From Gordius sp. MW1 (lineage: Eukaryota > Nematomorpha > Gordioida > Gordea > Gordiidae), in assembly GCA_964036665.1 (NCBI GenBank), contig OZ038532.1, positions 18,255,037 through 18,319,036 on the forward strand: 64,000 nucleotides of DNA. The letters run 5' to 3'. Position numbers and translations under genes: made by a program. Of this stretch, positions 58,660-64,000 are shown in pieces (the stretch's first letter is position 1; every line of letters begins with the position of its first letter). The notes beneath the pieces are model-generated. The model saw only the letters and a program-made list of their open reading frames with translations, was not told where the DNA came from and did no database searches.

Positions 58660-60535
58660 CCTTCCAAGCTAAGCAAACAGCTTGCCCAAATATATTCATT
58701 GTTTATTATATTTATACCATCATCTGTAAATGTTGTTGGAGCAGCAATTTAATTTGTGCAATGTCCTCGAATTTTTCCTAGAACCTTCCAAGCTAGGCAG
58801 ATAGCTTGCCTAAGTATATTCATTGTTTATTATATTTATAGCATCATCTGTAAATGTTGTTGGAGCAGCAATTTAATTTGTGCAATGTCCTAGAATTCTT
58901 CCTAGAACCTTCCAAGCTAGGCAGACAGCTTGCCCAAGTATATTCATAATTCATTGTTTATTATATTTATATCATCATCTGTAAATGTTGTTGGAGCAGC
59001 AATACAAAATGTGCAACGTCCTCGAATTCTGCCTAGGACCTTCTAAGCTAGGCAGACAGCTTGCCCAAGTATATTCATTGTTTATTATATTTATAGCATC
59101 ATCTGTAAATGTTGTTGGAGCAGCAATACGAAATGTGCAATGTTCTCGAATTCTTCCTAGAACCTTCCAAGCTAAGCAAACAGCCTGCCCAAATATATTC
59201 ATTGTTTATTATATTTATAGCATCATCTGTAAATGTTGTTGGAGCAGCAATTAAATTTGTGCAATGTCCTCGAATTCTTCCTAGAACCTTCCAAGCTAGG
59301 CAGACAGCTCACACAAGTATATTTATTGTTTATTATATTTATTGCATCAACTGTAAATGTTGTTGGCGCAGCATTATAAAATGTGCAATGTTCTCGAATT
59401 CTGCCTGACCTTCCAAGCTAAGCAAACAGCTTGCCCAACTATATTCATTGTTTATTATATTTATACCATCATCTGTAAATGTTGTTGGAACATCAATTTA
59501 AAGTGTGCAATGTCCTCGAATTCTTCCTAGAACCTTACAAGCTAGGCAGACAGCTTGCCCAAGTATATTCATAATTCATTGTTTATTATATTTATATCAT
59601 CATCTGTAAATGTTGTTGGAGCAGCAATACAAAATGTGCAATGTTCTCGAATTCTTCCTAGAACCTTCCAAGCTAAGCAAACAGCTTGCCAAAATATATT
59701 CATTGTTTATTATATTTATAGCATCATCTGTAAATGTTGTTGGAGCAGCAATTTAATTTGTGCAATGTCCTCGAATTCTTTCTAGAACCTTCCAAGCTAA
59801 GCAAACAGCTTGCCCAACTATATTGATTGTTTTTATTATATTTATATCATCATCTGTAAATGTTGTTGGAGCAGCAATACAAAATGTGCAATGTTCTCGA
59901 ATTCTGCCTAGGACCTTTTAAGCTAGGCAGACAGCTTGCCCAAGTATATTCATAATTCATTGTTTATTATATTTATATCATCATCTTTAAATGTTGTTGG
60001 AGCAGCAATACGAAATGTGCAATGTTCTCGAATTCTTCCTAGAACCTTCCAAGCTAGGCATACAGCTTGCCCAAGTATATTCATTATTCATTGTTTATTA
60101 TATTTATACCATCATCTGTAAATGTTGTTGGAGCAGCAATACAAAATATGCAATGTTCTCTAATTCTGCCTAGAACCATCCAAGCTAGGCAGACAGCTTG
60201 CCCAAGTATATTCATTGTGTATTAATAACATCATCTGTAAATGTTTTTGGAGCAGCAATACGAAATGTGCAATGTTCTCGAATTCTTCCTAGAACCTTCC
60301 AAGCTAGGCAGACAGCTTGCCCAAGTATATTCATAATTCATTGTTTATTATATTTATATCATCATCTGTAAATGTTGTTGGAGCAGCAATACAAAATGTG
60401 CAATGTTCTCAAATTCTGCCTAGGACCTTCTAAGCTAGGCAGACAGCTTGCCCAAGTTATTCATTGTTTATTATATTTATAGCATCATCTGTAAATGTTG
60501 TTAGAGCACCAATACGAAATGTGCAATGTTCTCGA
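58660..60535. repeat. Satellite array, third block
   Basis: Resumes within CCTTCCAAGCTAAGC and runs about 15 monomers to the MITE insertion. Monomers here are more varied than in the 42.8-49.8 kb core. Confidence 0.95.
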
Positions 60536-60797
60536 GAATCGGGGTCAAAATAGCAGAAAAAAACAGCAGAATTGGTCAGAACTGGTCAGAACAAGATTTT
60601 AGATAATCAATATATTAGAATTAAATCTCAAATGGGGAAGGAATTTGATGTGCATCTAATCCTGACCCTAACCTAAAACGCTGACCTAAAACGCTGACCT
60701 AAAACACTAACCCAAACCTTAACCCTCCTGACCAATCTTGATCTGACCAGTTCTGACCAATTCTGCTCTTTTTTTTCTGCTATTTTGACCCGGTCCC
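60536..60797. mobile_element. 262-bp MITE with 8-bp target duplication
   Basis: Duplication GTTCTCGA at 60528-60535 and 60798-60805. Inverted ends share GGGTCAAAATAGCAG, with further pairing of CAGAATTGGTCAGAACTGGT to the right arm; the outermost few bases mismatch. The interior has three CCTAAAAC-type units and CCCTAACC, matching the 6730-6791 block in reverse. Confidence 0.88.
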
Positions 60798-62297
60798 GTT
60801 CTCGAATTCTGCCTAGAACCTTCCAAGCTAGGCAGACAGCTCACACAAGTATACATTGTTTATTATATTTATTGCATCATCTGTAAATGTTGTTGGCGCA
60901 GTAATATAAAATGTGCAATGTTCTCGAATTCTGCCTGACCTTCCAAGCTAAGCAAACAGCTTGCCCAACTATATTCATTGTTTATTATATTTATATCATC
61001 ATCTGTTAATGTTGTTGGAACATCAATTTAAAGTGTGCAATGTCCTCGAATTCTTCCTAGAACCTTCCAAGCTAGGCAGACAGCTTGCCCAAGTATATTT
61101 ATAATTCATTGTTTATTATATAATATTTATATCATCATCTGTAAATGTGAGCAGCAATACAAAATGTGCAATGTTCTCGAATTCTGATAAGGACCATCTA
61201 AGCTAGGCAGACAGCTTGCCCAAGTATATTCATTGTTTATTATATTTATAGCATCATCTTTAAATGTTGTTGAAGCAGCAATACTAAATGTGCAATGTTC
61301 TCGAATTCTGCCTAGAACCTTCCAAGCTAAGCAAACAGCTTGCCCAAGTATATTCATTGTTTATTATATTTATAGCATCATTTAAATGTTGTTGGAGCAG
61401 CAATTTAAAGTCTGCAATGTCCTCGAAATCTTCCTAGAACCTTCCAAGCTAGGCAGACAGCTTGCCCAAGTATATTCATTGTTTATTATATTTATACCAT
61501 CATCTGTAAATGTTGTTAGAGCAGCAATACAAAATGTGCAATGTTCTCGAATTCTGCCGAGGACCTTCCAAGCTAAGCAAACAGCTTGCCCAAGTATATT
61601 CATTGTTTATTATATTTATAGCATCATCTGTAAATGTTGTTTTAGCAGCAATTTAAAGTGTGCAATGTCACCGAATTCTTCCTAGAACCTTCCAAGCTAA
61701 GCAGACAGCTTGCCCAAGTATATTCATTGTTTATTCTATTTATAGCATCATCTGTAAATGTTTTTGGAGCAGCAATTTAATTTGTTCAATGTCCTCGAAT
61801 TCTTCCTAGAATCTTCCAAGCTAGGCAGATAGCTTGCCCAAGTATATTCATTGTTTATTATATTTATAGCATCATCTGTAAATGTTGTTTTAGCATCAAT
61901 TTAAAGTGTGCAATGTCACCGAATTCTTCCTAGAACCTTCCAAGCTAAGCAAACAGCTTGCCCAAGTATATTCATTGTTTATTATATTTATAGCATCATC
62001 TGTAAATGTTGTTTTAGCAGCAATTTAAAGTGTGCAATGTCACCGAATTCTTCCTAGAACCTTCCAAGCTAGGCAGACAGCTTGCCTAAGTATATTCATT
62101 GTTTATTATATTTATATCATCATCTGTAAATGTTGTTGGAGCAGCAATACAAAATGTGCAATGTTCTCAAATTCTGCCTAGAACCTTCCAAGCTAGGCAG
62201 ACAGCTTGCCCAAGTATATTTATTGTTTATTATATTTATAGCAACATCTGTAAATGTTGTTGGAGCAGTAATACGAAATGTGCAATGTTCTCGAATT
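60798..62297. repeat. Satellite array, distal block and right edge
   Basis: About 12 monomers, more diverged than the core (for example TTTTAGCAGCAATTTAAAG and GTCACCGAATTC variants and irregular indels), ending in GTTCTCGAATT where the retroelement begins. The greater divergence fits an array edge. Confidence 0.93.
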
Positions 62298-63687
62298 TAG
62301 CATCAATCCATTAATTGACGATGCTACCTTATGCGGCCCTCCTGATGAAATTTCCAAGGCCATTCTTTTAATCCAACATTATAAAACCTCCCTAAACTTG
62401 AGATTGAATATCTCTAAATGCGAGATATATCCGTGCCCGGATACCAACAAATTTCCCATTTTTAAGCCCTTTTTAAAAGTTGAATTGATGAGTTTTACTC
62501 ATCTAGGCTCTCCAATAGGTGGGCAAATCGCCTTAAAAGAATTTTTACATAGCCACTTATCAACTCCTACATCGAAGATGGATATTCTTAATACCCTCCC
62601 CAAACACCACGCATTTTATATCATTAAAAACTATTTCAACATCTCAAAAATTCAACACTGCTTCCGGTCCTCTTCAGCCTTTTTATTGCCCGAGATTTTA
62701 AAAAGCTACGATAGCTTCATGAAGAATACTTTAGAAGCAATTCTTAATATCAAATTCAGCACTTCCTCGTGGCTCCAAGCCTCTTTACCTACTAAAGCTG
62801 GCGGCTTGGGCATACGCCCAGCTACCTCAATTTCGTTAGCTGCGTTTATCTCTTCTTATAAATCTGCCCAAGGATTGATCGACCGTTTAATCACAACAAA
62901 TGAGGATCCGTCGTTTGTAAAAGCCCTAGACGTCTGGTCAGCCAACGTCAACCCAGGGACCCCCTTCCCCATAACCTCTAGACAAAAGGATTGGGATGCT
63001 GGCCTCGTATCGCGCTCCGTTGATTACCTCTTATCGAGTTGCGACGCCCGCCAGCACTTCAACATTAAATCTTTAGTTTTTGACGGATCGGGTCACGAGT
63101 GGCTTGAAGCTTATCCTAGCTCACTTTCTGGATTGATGTTGGAGGACCCAGAGCTAGCATACGCCATCGCCCTCAGACTAGGAATTCCCTATTCAAAGGA
63201 ATATTCCTGCCGCAACTGCTCCCAGAGCATAGACATTTATGCAAGGCATCCCCTACACTGCCTTTACAATAAATTTAAATACATAAGGCACGAAAAGGTG
63301 AATAGCCTTATCCAAGCCGCTTTTAAAAAAGCCAACATTCCCTCCGTTTTAGAGCCGTCAGACCCTTCGTTGGAGGGAAGGATGCGACCAGACGGCTCTA
63401 CCCTTATCCCTTGGCAAAATGGTCTACCCCTTAAATGGGATTTCACCTGCATAGACATTTTCGCCCCCTCTAACCAAAACTACAACGCTCTGACTCTCGC
63501 CGAACACCGCAAAACGGTTAAATACCAGGCCCTCCTACCATCTAATATCTTTACCCCTATCGTTGCCTCGTGTTCTGGGACTTTTGGTCCGGTCGCCATT
63601 AAGCTTTTTAAAGAAATCAGCCGTCGCTGCCCGCCCTCTAAATATTCCACTAATTTTTACTTAAACAAAAAATTGGTATTTTTATAG
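62298..63687 (+). pseudogene. Retroelement RT C-terminus with zinc motif and restriction-like nuclease domain
   Basis: About 463 codons open from the satellite junction to a TAG at 63685. It starts in RT with IDDATLCG (catalytic DD, numbered 14-15 from the upstream satellite-derived ATG at 62278) and LNLRLNISKCEIYP. Thumb/linker sequence follows, then CRNCSQSIDIYARHPLHC (311-328, a C-x2-C-x9-H-x3-C zinc motif). Next come VLEPSD, RPDGSTLIPW (D372), KWDFTCID (D388) and LAEHRKTVKYQAL, the layout of a PD-(D/E)XK-like nuclease as in R2-type elements. The family is common in animal genomes but I cannot name it. It lacks most of RT, hence a dead truncated copy despite its open frame. Confidence 0.72.
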
Positions 63688-63868
63688 CTAAGTACAATTT
63701 TAAATCCCTGGCCGACAGTTGGCCACTTTTACAAGATGACACATGCGACATTTTTGAATCATAATATTTTTATTTTGTTTTACATCCGCTATATTTTTCG
63801 AATTTTGACACTTCGTTTTTATAATGTTCTTACGTTCAAATAAACAATATATACATTTAAAAAAAAAA
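62298..63868 (+). mobile_element. 5'-truncated retroelement at the satellite edge
   Basis: Satellite sequence changes directly into reverse-transcriptase coding sequence. One ORF, a 3' UTR of about 170 bp and an A10 tract (63859-63868) follow. An abrupt 5' end inside RT plus a 3' A tract is the usual signature of target-primed reverse transcription. DNA beyond the A tract is not satellite. Confidence 0.8.
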
Positions 63869-64000
63869 TAATTTATATTTGTTTGCTTTATCTTTAAAGT
63901 ATCTCTATTTTAAATATTACTCTGTTAAACTCAACCATTCAGAAGCAGAATTTAAATCACTTATTTTCACTATACACGCAATTATTATCATTATATTACC

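Noticed and set aside
34085-62297. Many 60-99-codon open frames on both strands of the satellite
   Set aside because: They recur with the monomer, shift frame because 124 is not a multiple of three, and have no domain. They are by-products of the repeat.
34085-62297. CRISPR-like array
   Set aside because: There are no unique spacers between short repeats; whole 124-bp units are repeated, and the context is an animal genome.
34085-62297. Hammerhead ribozyme satellite
   Set aside because: The conserved CTGATGA core and GAAA box were not found in the monomer on either strand by eye.
1-64000. tRNA or rRNA genes
   Set aside because: No cloverleaf with intact A and B boxes or rRNA-like segment was recognised by eye; a tRNA search program would be needed to exclude decayed copies.

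Overview
This is an AT-rich stretch of animal (invertebrate) genome made almost entirely of transposable elements and one large satellite array. No bacterial or viral gene organisation is present. The mix (CsRn1-type and Mag-like Ty3/Gypsy elements, an RTE-like LINE, piggyBac and hAT remnants, several MITEs) and one apparently intronless class A GPCR fit an invertebrate. The species cannot be fixed from the sequence; an arthropod-like host is a guess.

Layout. 1-10.3 kb: non-coding DNA holding a complete, intact CsRn1-clade Gypsy element (1169-5744, 4-bp target duplication CTCT), a 142-bp MITE and a foldback element. 10.3-11.5 kb: the only host-like gene, a 399-residue rhodopsin-type GPCR on the minus strand. 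13.4-25.4 kb: a graveyard with a degraded retroelement nuclease domain, a decayed Gypsy (called copy 2) whose 5' LTR is split by a decayed piggyBac, a LINE RT fragment, and a second decayed Gypsy (copy 3). 26.0-28.6 kb: a nearly intact RTE-like LINE on the minus strand. 29-34 kb: short repeats, a SINE/LINE tail and an internally deleted hAT gene. 34.1-62.3 kb: a satellite of about 124-bp monomers with a 3503-bp higher-order period. It is interrupted by a young complete Gypsy (copy 4, 49883-55771, LTRs that look identical, 5-bp duplication ATACC), a 2.55-kb non-autonomous DNA transposon (8-bp duplication) and a 262-bp MITE (8-bp duplication). 62.3-63.9 kb: a 5'-truncated retroelement with an RT remnant and a restriction-like nuclease domain at the array edge.

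The most unusual material is the Gypsy lineage of copies 2, 3 and 4. Its first ORF has no capsid-sized region, only a membrane segment followed by a zinc knuckle. Pol lies in a separate frame with stop codons in between, so simple frameshifting cannot join them. Candidate introns (16819-17193 in copy 2, 54517-54087 in copy 4) would fuse the membrane segment in frame to protease-RT-RNase H-integrase while removing the zinc knuckle. A conserved third ORF follows pol in all three copies, each time with an AG splice-acceptor-like site at or next to its ATG. This suggests an LTR retrotransposon that makes Pol and ORF3 from spliced RNAs. By contrast, the CsRn1 element has a textbook -1 slippery heptamer (A AAA AAC) directly before its gag stop.
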